Notes under the pieces: generated by a model | Database searches by the model: none | What the model saw: only the letters and a program-made list of their open reading frames with translations | What the model was told of the DNA's origin: nothing | Shown: in pieces, positions 46,501 to 55,661 of the stretch | Numbering within the stretch: position 1 is the stretch's first letter | How the letters are laid out: each line of letters begins with the position of its first letter | Translations under genes and position numbers: made by a program | DNA from: Arthrobacter citreus | GTDB taxonomy: Bacteria; Bacillota; Bacilli; Bacillales; Bacillaceae_G | Length of the DNA: 64,000 nucleotides | Direction of reading: 5' to 3' | Assembly: GCA_013200995.1 (NCBI GenBank) | Contig: CP053689.1 | Coordinates: forward strand, 62,001 to 126,000

Positions 46501-47645
46501 TTTCCAGCTGCAACAACTGCAGTCACACCGCTTAATACAGCATTATCGATTGCAATACTTGTAGCATATAACGGATCATTGATGGATGCACCTAATGATA
46601 AGTTAATAACATCCATTCCATCTTTCACAGCTTTATCGATTCCTGCAAGGATCGCAGCAGTTGTCCCGCTTCCGTATGGGCCTAATACACGATAAACATA
46701 TAAATCTGATTCAGGAGCCACTCCTATGACTTTATAATCTGAATCGTTTTCTGCTCGACCTGCAATCGTTCCAGATACATGTGTACCATGATCTGTATAA
46801 TAGGCACTTCCATTCGAGTACTCTGCTTTATTCGACTTTTTCCAGTCACCATACGTAGTTTCCATCGGATCATTGTCATTGTCTACAAAGTCATAGCCAC
46901 CTTTATAAGCATGCTTCAAATCCGGGTGATTATAATCGACACCTGTATCAATCACACCAACCTTAACACCTTTTCCTGTGTACCCTTCATCATGCAGCTT
47001 ATCAAGATTTAAAAATGGGATACTATCAACCTTTGTTTGGTCTTTTGCTTCCTCCGTCTGTGTTTGAGTTGGCGGTTCTACTTGCACTGTGTAATCACTA
47101 AATACAGCTTTTACAACCTTCGAATCTAATAAAGATTTTACTTGATTTGCTGGCAGTGTTAATGCGACACCATTTAAGGAATTTTTATAAGTATGTTTTA
47201 CACGATATGCATCCTTACCTGATTTGGTCTTTTTTAGTTTTGTTTGCAAATCTTTTTTAAACTGTAATTGAGATTTTTCTACATTCGCATTTGCTTGTGT
47301 AAGAGAAATTTTTTCTCCTTTAACTGCTTTAGCAATTTGTGCTGTTTTCGCTGGTAGTTCATTTAATTCCACGATGACAGTCACATCTTTATCACTTGTC
47401 AAATCAATATTACGTGATAATTGTAATCCCGTTTTTAATTGATGATTATCTAATTTTTGTAATGCTTCTCGTTGCTCTTTTGTCAAATTCGCTAGAATAT
47501 TCTCGGCTTTTGTATTTGTTTGTGCATGTGCCACAGAAGTAAATGATAGGTTAGCGACTGGCCCTAGTAAAAGTCCAGTACTTAACACGACAACTGCTGC
47601 TTTTTTCGCCGTAGCGAAAGAGTTTCTCTTATTCAACTGTTTCAA
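43527..47645 (-). CDS. secreted S8 subtilase with PA domain and dockerin-like C-terminus (2)
   Basis: 1372 residues, TTG start at 47645 behind AGGAAGGAC. Signal peptide ends around SVAHAQT. I9-like propeptide, then S8 triad: Asp in VGVIDTGVDYNHPD, His in YTDHGTHVSGTIAG and Ser in MSGTSMASPHVAGVA, with an inserted PA domain (HGAAGVIIYNTNPDEG). C-terminal Fn3-like/beta domains then GDINKDNVIDVMDALMLQTY and ADINYDGIIDAKDLAFV. Close paralogue of the gene at 38632 and of the fragment at 1733; the last domains are most similar to the fragment. Tandem duplication followed by divergence is likely. Own terminator downstream. Confidence 0.85.
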   Translation of the reverse strand: MKQLNKRNSFATAKKAAVVVLSTGLLLGPVANLSFTSVAHAQTNTKAENILANLTKEQREALQKLDNHQLKTGLQLSRNIDLTSDKDVTVIVELNELPAKTAQIAKAVKGEKISLTQANANVEKSQLQFKKDLQTKLKKTKSGKDAYRVKHTYKNSLNGVALTLPANQVKSLLDSKVVKAVFSDYTVQVEPPTQTQTEEAKDQTKVDSIPFLNLDKLHDEGYTGKGVKVGVIDTGVDYNHPDLKHAYKGGYDFVDNDNDPMETTYGDWKKSNKAEYSNGSAYYTDHGTHVSGTIAGRAENDSDYKVIGVAPESDLYVYRVLGPYGSGTTAAILAGIDKAVKDGMDVINLSLGASINDPLYATSIAIDNAVLSGVTAVVAAGNSGDELYTLGSPGAAALALTVGASSVPSNVTNFESQFASGSNNTGATMQLMTKKWTDDFSSISGKTYDIVNVGQGGPNDYTGKDVNGKIAFVQRGTYALIEKMEYARDHGAAGVIIYNTNPDEGQIPVFLGESNDNIPTFSMTNKDGLAINDLFANGVPAVTFGAKSEKALSGDELASFSSRGPSGTLYDIKPEVTAPGVDILSTVPSYMQNKVDTSDYSSAYARMSGTSMASPHVAGVAALLLQAHPEYTPGDVKTVLMNTADPLKTAYSVFEVGAGRIDPMQAIHSDSIISVDDQTPYIENGVDKIISEQTGGLSYGFVAVSSDKDYTDTTKLSFKNLGNQDERYELSVEYNVGTKGSLDAKKNGVTLKVPSTITVKKNSTKRLSAKLDIPKTAEKGNYEGYINIKDKNNPEESYRIPFGVKAADEGLAYFEPYFKSISSNRVINLFSRKDTDLDFSLNSSMQTLDWVLVDPKTNKDLGLITSVSGSGAAVDTVYTIDGGFYGRYFPFTGNEKNPIGYASELAPDGIYAIKMIGTNREGKQFVKTSKVSVDNNAPTITFDDTNAMPKDDTQIVELAEGQTTVTVSGTMLDPEINKTQEVGIPLNQANNKLFYGPGSTSAYSLSVDENGKFKTEVNVPGTINQIQYVGADFAGNGTLPKMVYYTKSGATYIYAKPNKEAMKNGDKLTYTFYAHNLRKANKLNFRLDYVAKYFDSVEFKKAQGLPEGSELTTTITGTTSKGTTVNINVPGEGIAGDVALFDLDVDTNANEFLNPYAQVLNFSTVQVNSESTNRLQIIMGALPRYPIYSTATAKINGVGLYTAAGYYNSSIDYTKVGATMKLKGTNGVIYDGAIEKNGNVTFNGLPASVQKYTVIMDIPGHFTTYSPLEIGRTERGINIGEAVSYPTVGAKPGDINKDNVIDVMDALMLQTYWGTNKRSADINYDGIIDAKDLAFVEKNYLMQNPFVTVAPKAVKKFKGSTLETIKSELSIQ

Positions 47646-47950
47646 TCTTATCAGGTCCTTCCTTAATTAGATTTTGAATTTTCATAAAAATCTATTTATA
47701 TTATAAAGACAATTGATAAGTTTGCTTTTTTGACAAATTCTCACAACATACTAAATATTAAACGATATTTTTCTACATATTTTGAAGAACGACCAAAATA
47801 AATTAGCTGATTTTTAGCTAAAAAGTGCCATTACTCCTCTTTCCAATAAATTGACAACGATAATTATTTCTCTAAAAACGGAAATCTTTCGACATTTAAT
47901 AGTTTAGAGCATTATAAAATTTGAGATTAGTAAACTCATCATTTTAATAT

Positions 47951-47980
47951 AAAAAAACCGATCTCCCTATAGAAGATCGG
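47951..47980 (-). terminator. terminator of the third subtilase gene
   Basis: CCGATCT-ccctataga-AGATCGG just after the stop at 47991, followed by TTTTTTT on the minus strand. Confidence 0.8.
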
Positions 47981-47990
47981 CTCATCTACC

Positions 47991-50900
47991 TTATTTAACG
48001 ACTGTAACTGTAACTGTCTTAGTTGTTACTTTAAATCCTTCTTTATCAACTGCATCAGCAGAAATAGTATAGGTTCCGCTAGCTAAGTTTGCATCAGGTG
48101 TCCATTTAGTATTAATTTGATGTTCATTATTCACTTGCATACTGTCTACTATTTTCCCACTCGTGTCTTTTACGTAAATTGTCCAATTTACACGTGTTTG
48201 AGCAAATCCATATATTGAAGCTGGTTTGCTTGCATTGATATTTGTACTTGGACTTATACTAAATGTAGGTACAAGCATACTGTATTTAATATATGAAGGA
48301 TCACCCCAAACTTTATAACTTATATTCATTGCATTATCTATTCCCATTACAACAACACTCTTTGGTTCTTCATTTACTAAAACGGAAGTTTCTCCTGGTG
48401 ATACAGATTTTTGTATGCCATTATACCAAAGAATCGCTCCCAAATACCCTGAGCTACTATCAACTGCATCGAACGAAATTTCATATTGACCATCTTTTGG
48501 TGTCACATGAACATTCGATACTTTTGGTCCAACTGAGTCGACTTTAACTGGAAGCTTTACCTTCTGTGGTTTCGCACCCGGATAGTCAAACGTTGTTTTG
48601 ATGACAAAGTTATACGTATCATCACTTACTGTGTTACCGTTTTGATCTTTTGAATCCCAGTTATATCCCATGTACATCCTACTTGCAGAAAGAATATTCT
48701 TACGAAGCGGATAAGACTTCCCACCATTATATTCACTAAAGTCTCCAAGATATTTAATCATCTTACCTTTTTTATCTTCAATATACATCTCCGCTTTTGC
48801 TAAGTTTCTAAATGCTGTAAAGGTTGGGAATACCCCTTTAAGGATTGAATTTGGAGATGTTGCGATTGCATTCATGTTAAATTTGCCTGTTTTATTATCA
48901 TATCCCATAGGAACTGATGCACCTTCATCATTCCAAAGTGCTGTATAGCCTAAAAACGCATCTTTCCGATTCCAAGCTGCTGGATCAATATTATTAAGTT
49001 CAGTCCAATCGCCATTAAAGCCCATATATGGGACTGTTAAAGGAACAGCCGTATCACTATTTGTTCCAGTTGGTACAAGTCGTACAAAACCTTCAACAAA
49101 CTCATTTTTCTTTAATGTTCTAGGTAAGCGAATCTCTACATTTAGATTTTTCGTTTGTCCTCCTTTAATTTTTAATGTTGCACCTTCTGAACCAGTAAGT
49201 TTCTCTCCATTTACATAGATCGAAGCACCTTCAACTCGTGTGCTTTTTAATGATAGATAGTCTTTTGATTCTAAAGTTCCATCACCATCAAAGTCAAATT
49301 GTTTTGTATCAATCCCATCTGTTAATAAGTCCACATTAACAGTGTATTCGTAGTCTTTTTTTGTTCCCTTTGTTTCAAGTGATTCTACATTTAAATTGAA
49401 GATCGCTCGGTCATTTTTAATTTCTTTTAATGCAACGGCCCCTGCTTGCTCAAGTGGTGTATTCTTTCTTGTTACTATTACAGGTGTTTTAATTGCATTT
49501 TGAATTTGCATTAATCCAGATCCCTGAATACGTGGAGAATATGGAACCTTGTTATTCGTTTTAGGATCCATTACCATTTTAGCCGTATTCATTAAAGCAA
49601 TTTTTGCTTTTAAAGCTGTATCTTCTGAGTGAGTTAGTCCTTTTTCATACAACGATTGCATTATTAAGGCAGCACCACCTGCAACGTGTGGCGTCGCCAT
49701 TGAAGTACCGCTCATTACCTCATATTCGTTTCCAGGAGTAGTAGAATAGATTTTTCCACCTGGTGCAGAAATTTCAGGTTTAAAGTCCAATGTAGTTGGC
49801 GCACCATAAGAAGAGAAATAAGACATCGTATCTCGTTCAGGATTATCTATCCAAGTTCCTTTTGTTACTTTCATTTTAACAACTTGTCCGCTATTTAACT
49901 TATCAATTAAAGCATTTCCTGCTGACTTACTTGTTGTAGCTGCAGGGGTAAGATTACTACCGAAATTTACGTATGGATAATCAGACATATTAGTAGCTGG
50001 AACTAAAATGACAGCCTTGGCCCCTCGCTTTTTAGCTTGAGATTGCATTGAAGCATAAGTTGAATAAGATGTATTCGGTCTAAAAACTACAATTTTCCCA
50101 TTAACATCTTTTCCAGCATAATGCTCATCTTTAAATCCTTCACCAACATAAACTAACTCATAACTTTCATTAGGAGAAAGTACTCTAGAAAGTTTAAAAT
50201 CATATTGAGTTTGATCTTGATATGGGAGTTGTAAACCATTTTCTTCCCCCAATGTACTTAATTCGTAATTAGTATTTTCATAGGAAGCTACAGACAAAGC
50301 AAAAGGACTCACACCTGGCTCACCTACAGTCCCGATATCAGGATTCTCTGCATATGGTTGGGCAGAAGCTGTCATAATACTGTTCTTCGTACTATATGCT
50401 GCGTTTCCACCTGCAACTACAACTAATGTTCCATGTTCTGTCGCTTCACGTATTGCTTTTTGGATTGGATCTTTATCTTCTCCAACGAATCCTGAATCAG
50501 TTCCAAGACTCATATTAATAACATCTGCTCCCATTTCAACAGCATGGTTGATTCCTGCAATAATATCATCTTCATATGCGCCTACACTGCCATTGTCAGA
50601 AAAAACTTTTTCAGCTAACAACTGTACACCTGGTGCAATTCCTAGTACACCGTCATTTTCTTCATTCCCATTTGCTCCAATTGTGCCTGATACATGCGTA
50701 CCATGAGGATTTGCGTATTGACCACGTGGTATAACGTCTGTATCATTATCAGCCCAATCATAACCAGTTGGAACCTTGTCACTATACCACTTTTCATTAA
50801 CAGAAGTTTCAGTAAATTTACTTTGAATATTACTTTCTGTCAACTTTTCTTTCTGTTTTCCTTTTTCTGTTAAAGTCATGTCTTTATGAGTGTAGTCTAT

Positions 50901-51521
50901 ACCTGAATCGACTACACCAACAACTAAACCTTCACCTTCATAGCCGTATTTTTCCCATACACTTTGTGCCTGTACTAACTCTTTACTCGTTTTCATTGTT
51001 TGTTCGTAAGTTCTTGCGATATGTACATTTGTAACTCCTGGAGTTGCTTGTAATTCTTTAATATTTTTGTATTCGGTATCTAAGCTGAAACCATTAAACC
51101 CTTCATAAAAACGGTGCCTAATCTTCGGGCTCAGTTTCTGCTTCGACATTTTAGAAACAACATCATCCTGCTTTTGTTTCATTAATACTTTTTTACTTAC
51201 CTTGGATTTCGTTTGTGTAATTTGTGTAGCTTGTTCTGGTTCTTGAACTTCAACAATTACACGTACTTTCTCATTCGGACTAAAACCTTTTGAATTTTCT
51301 TCATTCATATTTTTATAAACTGAATTGGCAGAATCTTTAGCTGCTTCTTTGTTAAGATTATCTAAATAATCTTTTAGCCCACCTTTTGCTTTTTCATCTA
51401 CATTGAAACTTGTAGATTGATTTTCCTTTGTAATTTGTGCGTATCCTGGTGTAGTTAAAAACATTGCAGCTAATGTAGTTGCAGTAATTACTCGAAATGG
51501 TATTTTCTTGCTATTGCTCAT
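47991..51521 (-). CDS. secreted S8 subtilase with PA domain, no dockerin (3)
   Basis: 1176 residues, ATG 51521 behind AGGGGAGAG. Signal peptide MSNSKKIPFRVITATTLAAM ... PGYAQ. The propeptide is about 150 residues. S8 triad: Asp in VGVVDSGIDYTHKD, His in NPHGTHVSGTIGANG and Ser in MSGTSMATPHVAGGA; PA insert includes AKAVILVPATN. The C-terminal half has Fn3_5-like and other beta domains as in lactocepin/C5a-peptidase-type proteases and ends VTTKTVTVTVVK without anchor. It is more distant from the other two subtilases. A calcium-loop-like stretch (FDFDGDGTLESKDYL) lies in the middle. The three form a cluster, each with its own terminator. Confidence 0.85.
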   Translation of the reverse strand: MSNSKKIPFRVITATTLAAMFLTTPGYAQITKENQSTSFNVDEKAKGGLKDYLDNLNKEAAKDSANSVYKNMNEENSKGFSPNEKVRVIVEVQEPEQATQITQTKSKVSKKVLMKQKQDDVVSKMSKQKLSPKIRHRFYEGFNGFSLDTEYKNIKELQATPGVTNVHIARTYEQTMKTSKELVQAQSVWEKYGYEGEGLVVGVVDSGIDYTHKDMTLTEKGKQKEKLTESNIQSKFTETSVNEKWYSDKVPTGYDWADNDTDVIPRGQYANPHGTHVSGTIGANGNEENDGVLGIAPGVQLLAEKVFSDNGSVGAYEDDIIAGINHAVEMGADVINMSLGTDSGFVGEDKDPIQKAIREATEHGTLVVVAGGNAAYSTKNSIMTASAQPYAENPDIGTVGEPGVSPFALSVASYENTNYELSTLGEENGLQLPYQDQTQYDFKLSRVLSPNESYELVYVGEGFKDEHYAGKDVNGKIVVFRPNTSYSTYASMQSQAKKRGAKAVILVPATNMSDYPYVNFGSNLTPAATTSKSAGNALIDKLNSGQVVKMKVTKGTWIDNPERDTMSYFSSYGAPTTLDFKPEISAPGGKIYSTTPGNEYEVMSGTSMATPHVAGGAALIMQSLYEKGLTHSEDTALKAKIALMNTAKMVMDPKTNNKVPYSPRIQGSGLMQIQNAIKTPVIVTRKNTPLEQAGAVALKEIKNDRAIFNLNVESLETKGTKKDYEYTVNVDLLTDGIDTKQFDFDGDGTLESKDYLSLKSTRVEGASIYVNGEKLTGSEGATLKIKGGQTKNLNVEIRLPRTLKKNEFVEGFVRLVPTGTNSDTAVPLTVPYMGFNGDWTELNNIDPAAWNRKDAFLGYTALWNDEGASVPMGYDNKTGKFNMNAIATSPNSILKGVFPTFTAFRNLAKAEMYIEDKKGKMIKYLGDFSEYNGGKSYPLRKNILSASRMYMGYNWDSKDQNGNTVSDDTYNFVIKTTFDYPGAKPQKVKLPVKVDSVGPKVSNVHVTPKDGQYEISFDAVDSSSGYLGAILWYNGIQKSVSPGETSVLVNEEPKSVVVMGIDNAMNISYKVWGDPSYIKYSMLVPTFSISPSTNINASKPASIYGFAQTRVNWTIYVKDTSGKIVDSMQVNNEHQINTKWTPDANLASGTYTISADAVDKEGFKVTTKTVTVTVVK

Positions 51522-52016
51522 AAACTAAAACTCTCCCCTCGTATTCTTATAAGTTATTAATATATGTTAAGTCCAAGTCAAAAGTTTATAGATTTCAAAG
51601 AACTCCAACTTAAAACTTTAACTTCACATTAAAAAATCATAATTAATATCTAACTAACTAAAATATCTTATCGCTAATAGACTATTAATCTAATTTTGAT
51701 TTCGCTTTATGCGTTTAGGGCTGTTAGTAAAAGCAAGCAATTAAGTAAAGCTAGTTCTGTTTCAGTGAACTCGTAACATGTTTTCTTTTATTGTTTGCTT
51801 TTGCTTCATAGAATACTACTCTCCATCCTGAAATTAAAACGGCTTAAATATAATGAATATTCTTAAAATTCTAATCAAATTATAATTAGAATTGATTTAT
51901 TTGCTAATTTGAAAAAACATCCAAACACCTAAATATTAATCGTTAATTTTCAACAAAAATTAACATCTGAACTAGATATAAAACTAGTTAAAATAAATAT
52001 TCTTCATAGGATAAAC
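51522..52016. other. non-coding region upstream of the third subtilase
   Basis: About 500 bases of AT-rich DNA without a supported gene on either strand. Should contain the subtilase promoter. Confidence 0.5.
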
Positions 52017-52052
52017 AAACGCCAATCCCTGTCCTAACAGTGATTGGCGTTT
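52017..52052. terminator. bidirectional terminator hairpin
   Basis: AAACGCCAATC and GATTGGCGTTT, an 11-bp perfect stem with a 14-base loop. It separates the subtilase cluster from the small-gene array. The stretch 52053-52820 beyond it has only decayed, unassigned frames. Confidence 0.75.
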
Positions 52053-52629
52053 TCTATAAGAATACTTATGATGCTGTTTATAAATATGTAAAATTTTATC
52101 GAAAAACTTCTAATGATTCTTTTAATACTCCATTAAAAAACGTTATACTAATGGTAATGCGGCTGAATTGATTCAATTATCTCTCAAACTAGTTTTCCCA
52201 TCATTGTATTCGATAAGATAACAGGGAAGAACGTAAGTTTTGCTAAAGTCCAAATGGAACTAAGTATTCCAGGATCAAATATTTATTATGAAAAGTCTCG
52301 AATCAATTTTCCATATCTTACTAGAACATACTCCAATATCTTTAGCTCTTGGAGTATTTCTTTAGATGTTCTTCGATCGTTTCAAAATAAAAGATTGTGT
52401 TCTGAGCTCATTATCGATGAGCCAATCACATTTGCATTGATAATGTTATTACGTGCAATCCGCTTTGCTAAGGAAGGCATCGTAGGACCTCTTAAGTCAA
52501 CAGAAACCTCGTCAACTGTAAGTACAAAGCCCATGTGCCAATAGAGTTCAATTGAATAATTATTGCATATTTATTCCAAGTATAGGCCAACAGATAATTT
52601 CTTGTTTCACCTACTATTGAGATGAAGAA

Positions 52630-52655
52630 TAAGCTTAAGGAATTCCTTAAGCTTA
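52630..52655. repeat. 26-bp perfect palindrome
   Basis: TAAGCTTAAGGAA followed immediately by its reverse complement, no loop. No gene ends here and there is no T-tract, so not a normal terminator. It may be a protein-binding site or the joint of an inverted duplication. Confidence 0.6.
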
Positions 52656-52826
52656 AAGATCTTACTTCTAAAGTTTTACATTCACTTTTTGAGAGGATTA
52701 CTTGTAACAATCAAGGTAAAATTCGTGTCAATTTAACTTCGTAAATCCTTTTCAAGAAACTTAAAAAGACAACTCCCAATTGGTTTGATAATCCCCATAT
52801 GGTAAACATTTAAAAGAAAGGTGCTA

Positions 52827-52922
52827 TACTGTCTACTATAAGGGGAATTTTTTATGGGGAAAATTAGAAAGACATATACTAAAGAAAAAGAAATAACCAA
52901 TCTACTTAAATGGTACAACTGA
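52827..52922 (+). pseudogene. IS3-family orfA 5' remnant
   Basis: An IS-end-like ACTGTCTACTATAAGGGG followed by ATG (52854) reading MGKIRKTYTKEKEI and stopping after LLKWYN. MGKIRKTYTKE is a typical start of IS3-family OrfA proteins. Only about 22 codons survive; the element is otherwise gone. Confidence 0.6.
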
Positions 52923-52923
52923 A

Positions 52924-53578
52924 TTAATGAGCGATCCCATCCCACCAATATAAATTAGATACTTCACTGTAAACAAAAACACTTTCATTTATAGACTCGC
53001 GAGCTATATCGCTCTTGCTTTTTTGCCAAATGTAATTACTGTCATCAGATTTTTTGATTGTTTCAAAGTTACTAACATTTACATTTGTATATATAGTAGA
53101 ATTTTTTTTATTTATCGCCGTTAAAAGCTGCATATATTTTTCTTCTAATTCTTTATTAAAAAATCTTCGGTAATTCCAGATTGCTAAGAGACATTTTCGA
53201 AATTTCTCATAATCCTCAGCATTTTTCATCTTTAAAGCCACGTTTAATAATTCTTCTATTCCCAAATAGGTATTATTTGTTTCACATTTTAACAGTCCAA
53301 TCGCATAGCTATAATCTAAATAAAGATGTTGAATAAATAAATTAGAAGAGTTGCTCATTGCTTCAATTTGATTTTAATGTTTTTCAATAAAGGTTTCCGC
53401 ATCTTTAATTCTACCTAATTTTACATAGCATTCAATGATCCTTGGAATCCCAATAAAAACATCATCACGTTTAATTAGCCAATTATAATAGGAATCAACA
53501 ACGTGTAAATCCCCAGAATCCATGAGAGCTACATATCGATTACCTGCGGCACGATCCTTCGTTATTGAAGAATCGCAT
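52924..53578 (-). pseudogene. TPR-type regulator, 5'-truncated and with a nonsense codon
   Basis: The frame enters at the palindromic site at 53562-53593 and reads SITKDRAAGNRYVALMDSGD, WLIKRDDVFIGIPRIIECYV, KLGRIKDAETFIEKH, then TAA (around 53372) and on in the same frame with NQIEAMSNSSNLFIQHLYLD to the end at 52924. The helical repeats (A/L-x3-G-x-A patterns) look like the C-terminal TPR part of a peptide-sensing regulator such as AimR, Rap or PlcR families; which one I cannot tell. The N-terminal half, including any HTH, is missing exactly at the site. Confidence 0.55.
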
Positions 53579-53593
53579 TAGTTAGTTTAATAA
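53562..53593. repeat. 32-bp palindromic cassette-end site A
   Basis: TTATTGAAGAATCGCATT plus AGTTAGTTTAATAA. The right arm is nearly identical to sites C, D and H. The stop codon of the gene at 53587-53823 is inside it (site positions 26-28), the same place as in site D. Left arm is the most diverged of the set. Confidence 0.75.
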
Positions 53594-53823
53594 GTTGGCG
53601 AATAAATATAATCAGTATCAGTATCAATAACAAAATCAATTTCGATTTCATCATCGAAAGGCAACTGTTCAAAACGGTGTAATCGACAAAAAACATCTGG
53701 TAGATTCCTAATGTCATTTACCATACTTAGTGCCTGTAAATATTTTTGTTTCAATTCTTTTTTAGAACATTTCCTACCTGTAAGTAGTGCTTTTGTAAAG
53801 TATCCGTCAATTTCAATGTTCAT
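53587..53823 (-). CDS. small acidic array protein
   Basis: 78 residues (MNIEIDGYFTKALLTGRKCS ... EIEIDFVIDTDTDYIYSPTY), acidic C-terminus, no membrane helix. I chose ATG 53823; a GTG 9 bases earlier is possible and no strong ribosome binding site is seen for either. The last codons and the stop are made by the palindromic site A. It resembles small immunity or accessory proteins only in size. Function unknown. Confidence 0.55.
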   Translation of the reverse strand: MNIEIDGYFTKALLTGRKCSKKELKQKYLQALSMVNDIRNLPDVFCRLHRFEQLPFDDEIEIDFVIDTDTDYIYSPTY

Positions 53824-53870
53824 AATAGTCACGACTGATTGCTAACCAATCCATATAGCTTAAATTTTTA

Positions 53871-53883
53871 TTATGTAACTAAA
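53871..53883. repeat. left arm of palindromic site B (IS110-interrupted)
   Basis: TTATGTAACTAAA. Its exact reverse complement TTTAGTTACATAA is at 55511-55523, on the other side of the IS110 element. The two arms rebuild one site of the array family. Confidence 0.8.
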
Positions 53884-53904
53884 GCATCAGTTCGTATTAT
53901 AAGG

Positions 53905-54120
53905 TCATCCAGTTTAATTTACTGGTTGACCAATTTTTTTATGGTCTTATGATTAAAGTAGTCGGGGCAGAACGAAGCATCAGTGGGGCTTAGATCCCGT
54001 CAACTAAACAGTTCACCCCCTACTTATAGAAACATGATTTGGGCTGGTTGGGACAAATATCCCGCATAACAAGCGAACCTATGACACTATGAGGGAGTAT
54101 TAGGGGAACCGATAAATTTA
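53905..54120 (+). ncRNA. candidate bridge RNA of IS110 copy 1
   Basis: Conserved with copy 2 despite being non-coding and able to fold (CCAGT...ACTGG at its start; repeated GTGGG/CCCG blocks). Between GAACG and GTGGG it carries AAGCATCAGT (53975-53984), identical to the target flank at 53882-53891. Further on CAACTAAAC (54001-54009) can pair with GTTTAGT of the right flank at 55510-55516. These fit the left and right target guides of a bridge RNA as known for IS110/IS621. RNA ends are not determined. Confidence 0.6.
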
Positions 54121-54143
54121 ATAGCTTTAGGAGGAGATAGATT

Positions 54144-55378
54144 ATGAATCCAGTAGTTGGTCTGGATGTCGCAAAAGGAGAAAGTCAAGTTCAAGCTTTT
54201 TTAGATAAAAAGACTCCTATAAAAAAAGTTTTAAGATTTCGCATACAGTTGAGGGATTTGTGCAGCTTCTTCAATTCTTTCAGAATATCGAAGAAATAAC
54301 GAATACAAAACCAGTAATCATATTGGAATCGACAGGACATTACCATTCACCAGTTATCCAGTTCTTAGATAACTCAAATTATATTTACATCGTACTTAAT
54401 CCATTAATCTCTTATCGAGCTAAAAGCACGAGTTTAAGAAAGGTAAAAACTGATGCCATCGATGCGTTCCACCTCTGCGAGCTGTATTACAAAGAAGAGT
54501 TAGAGCCATATAAAAAGCGTGGTGTACAATTACTAAACCTTCGAAATTTAACAAGACAGCACGATCAATTAACAGGCATTAGTACTCAGTCAAAACTACA
54601 TTTCCAAGCGATTCTAGATCAAGTATTTCCTGAATATCGGGGTGTGTTTGGCGACTTGTACTCTAATGTTTCACTCTTAACTTTACTAGAGTTTCCTTCA
54701 TCTGAAGCTGTGTTACGAGCAGGTGAAGATCAACTAGCTAAACGTATTGCATCATTATGTACTAGTCGCTCTAAGCAATGGGCAAGCGAAAGGGCAAAAC
54801 TTTTAATTACCGCGGCTGAAAAAAATCCGTTTCAAGTCAATCTTTATAGAAGCCTTATTATTTCGCTTGAGATGCATATCAAAATGGTTCTTCAATACAA
54901 AGAACATCTATCCAATTTGAAAGCAGAGATAGATGTTCTCGTAAAAGAAGTTGAAGAATATACTATCATCCAATCAATTCCAGGTATCGGAGAAAAAATC
55001 GCGGCAACGATTATCTCTGAAATAGGTGAAATCAATCGGTTTGATAATCCTAAAAAGCTTGTGGCTTTCACTGGAGTAGATCCAAGTGTCTTTGAATCTG
55101 GCAAATTCACAGCCACTAGAAACCGTATTACAAAACGTGGTTCTAGTCGATTGAGGCATGCGCTATTCATGGCTGTTCGGTGTGCAATTCGTGATACTCG
55201 TAAGAGTAAGACAACTGACGAAATCATCCCAAGAAATAAACGAATGCGACAATATTATGATAAAAAGCGTGAAGAAGGAAAACCTTTTAGAGTAACAGTA
55301 ATAGCTTGTGTAAATAAACTATTACATTGGATTTATGCCCTGTTAAAAAGCAAGTCTACTTTCCAGGATCTAGCTTAA
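54144..55378 (+). pseudogene. IS110-family DEDD transposase, copy 1, frameshifted
   Basis: Starts MNPVVGLDVAKGESQVQAF (ATG 54144, AGGAGGAG upstream). After about 28 codons a missing base in the A7 run near 54220 shifts the frame; the rest runs as FKISHTVEGFVQLLQFFQN ... to 55378. The DEDD residues are in GLDVAKG, ILESTGHYH, and KTDAIDAFHL; the C-terminal Transposase_20 domain has IIQSIPGIGEKIAATII and FTGVDPSVFESGKF. About 75% similar to copy 2. A frameshift in a homopolymer may be real or a sequencing error. Confidence 0.85.
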
Positions 55379-55510
55379 AATCTAACTCAGCCACCATTAC
55401 CATAATATTCCAATTCCTATATGAGTGGAAGATTATTTGGCATGTCAAAAATAGTATAACATGAGTTACATATTTTTTTTATTGAAAATTATTGACAAAC
55501 TATTAGCTGG

Positions 55511-55523
55511 TTTAGTTACATAA
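55511..55523. repeat. right arm of palindromic site B
   Basis: TTTAGTTACATAA, exact reverse complement of 53871-53883. It also encodes the end and stop of the 49-codon gene at 55512-55661. Confidence 0.8.
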
Positions 55524-55661
55524 GAAAAGTGATTTATTTTTAATTTCTTCTAATAAAGTAATCATCTCTTTATTTTGTTTAATTAATTTGCTATTTTGCT
55601 TTCTAAGATTTGCAAATTGAACGATACACACTATTAATATTATGATTATTAATATATTCAT
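55512..55661 (-). CDS. 49-residue single-pass membrane protein of the array
   Basis: Short gene: ATG 55661 preceded by GGAGGTGTACG, product MNILIIIILIVCIVQFANLR then a charged helix (KQNSKLIKQNKEMITLLEEI) and LFLCN. One membrane helix with a cytoplasmic coiled tail. The stop TAA lies in the arm of palindromic site B, which was separated from its other arm by IS110 copy 1. Function unknown; a good ribosome binding site supports expression. Confidence 0.6.
   Translation of the reverse strand: MNILIIIILIVCIVQFANLRKQNSKLIKQNKEMITLLEEIKNKSLFLCN

Larger units (their letters stand above)
53888..55510 (+). mobile_element. IS110-family element, copy 1
   Basis: About 1.6 kb: a long 5' non-coding part, a DEDD transposase gene and a short 3' end. 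It is related along the whole length to the copy at 57.74-59.32 kb. The left end starts near TTCGTATTATAAGG (53891); the right end is near ATTAGCTGG (55510). No terminal inverted repeats, as usual for IS110. It is inserted between the arms of palindromic site B. The 5' non-coding part is typical of the IS110 group rather than IS1111. Confidence 0.8.

Noticed and set aside
52254..52544. A 96-codon plus-strand frame
   Set aside because: No ribosome binding site, no recognisable protein pattern, and the opposite strand shows an equally plausible decayed frame (VDEVSVDLRGPT ...); neither could be assigned.
52733..52948. A 71-codon minus-strand frame
   Set aside because: Overlaps the IS3 orfA remnant and the TPR pseudogene end; no ribosome binding site or family features.
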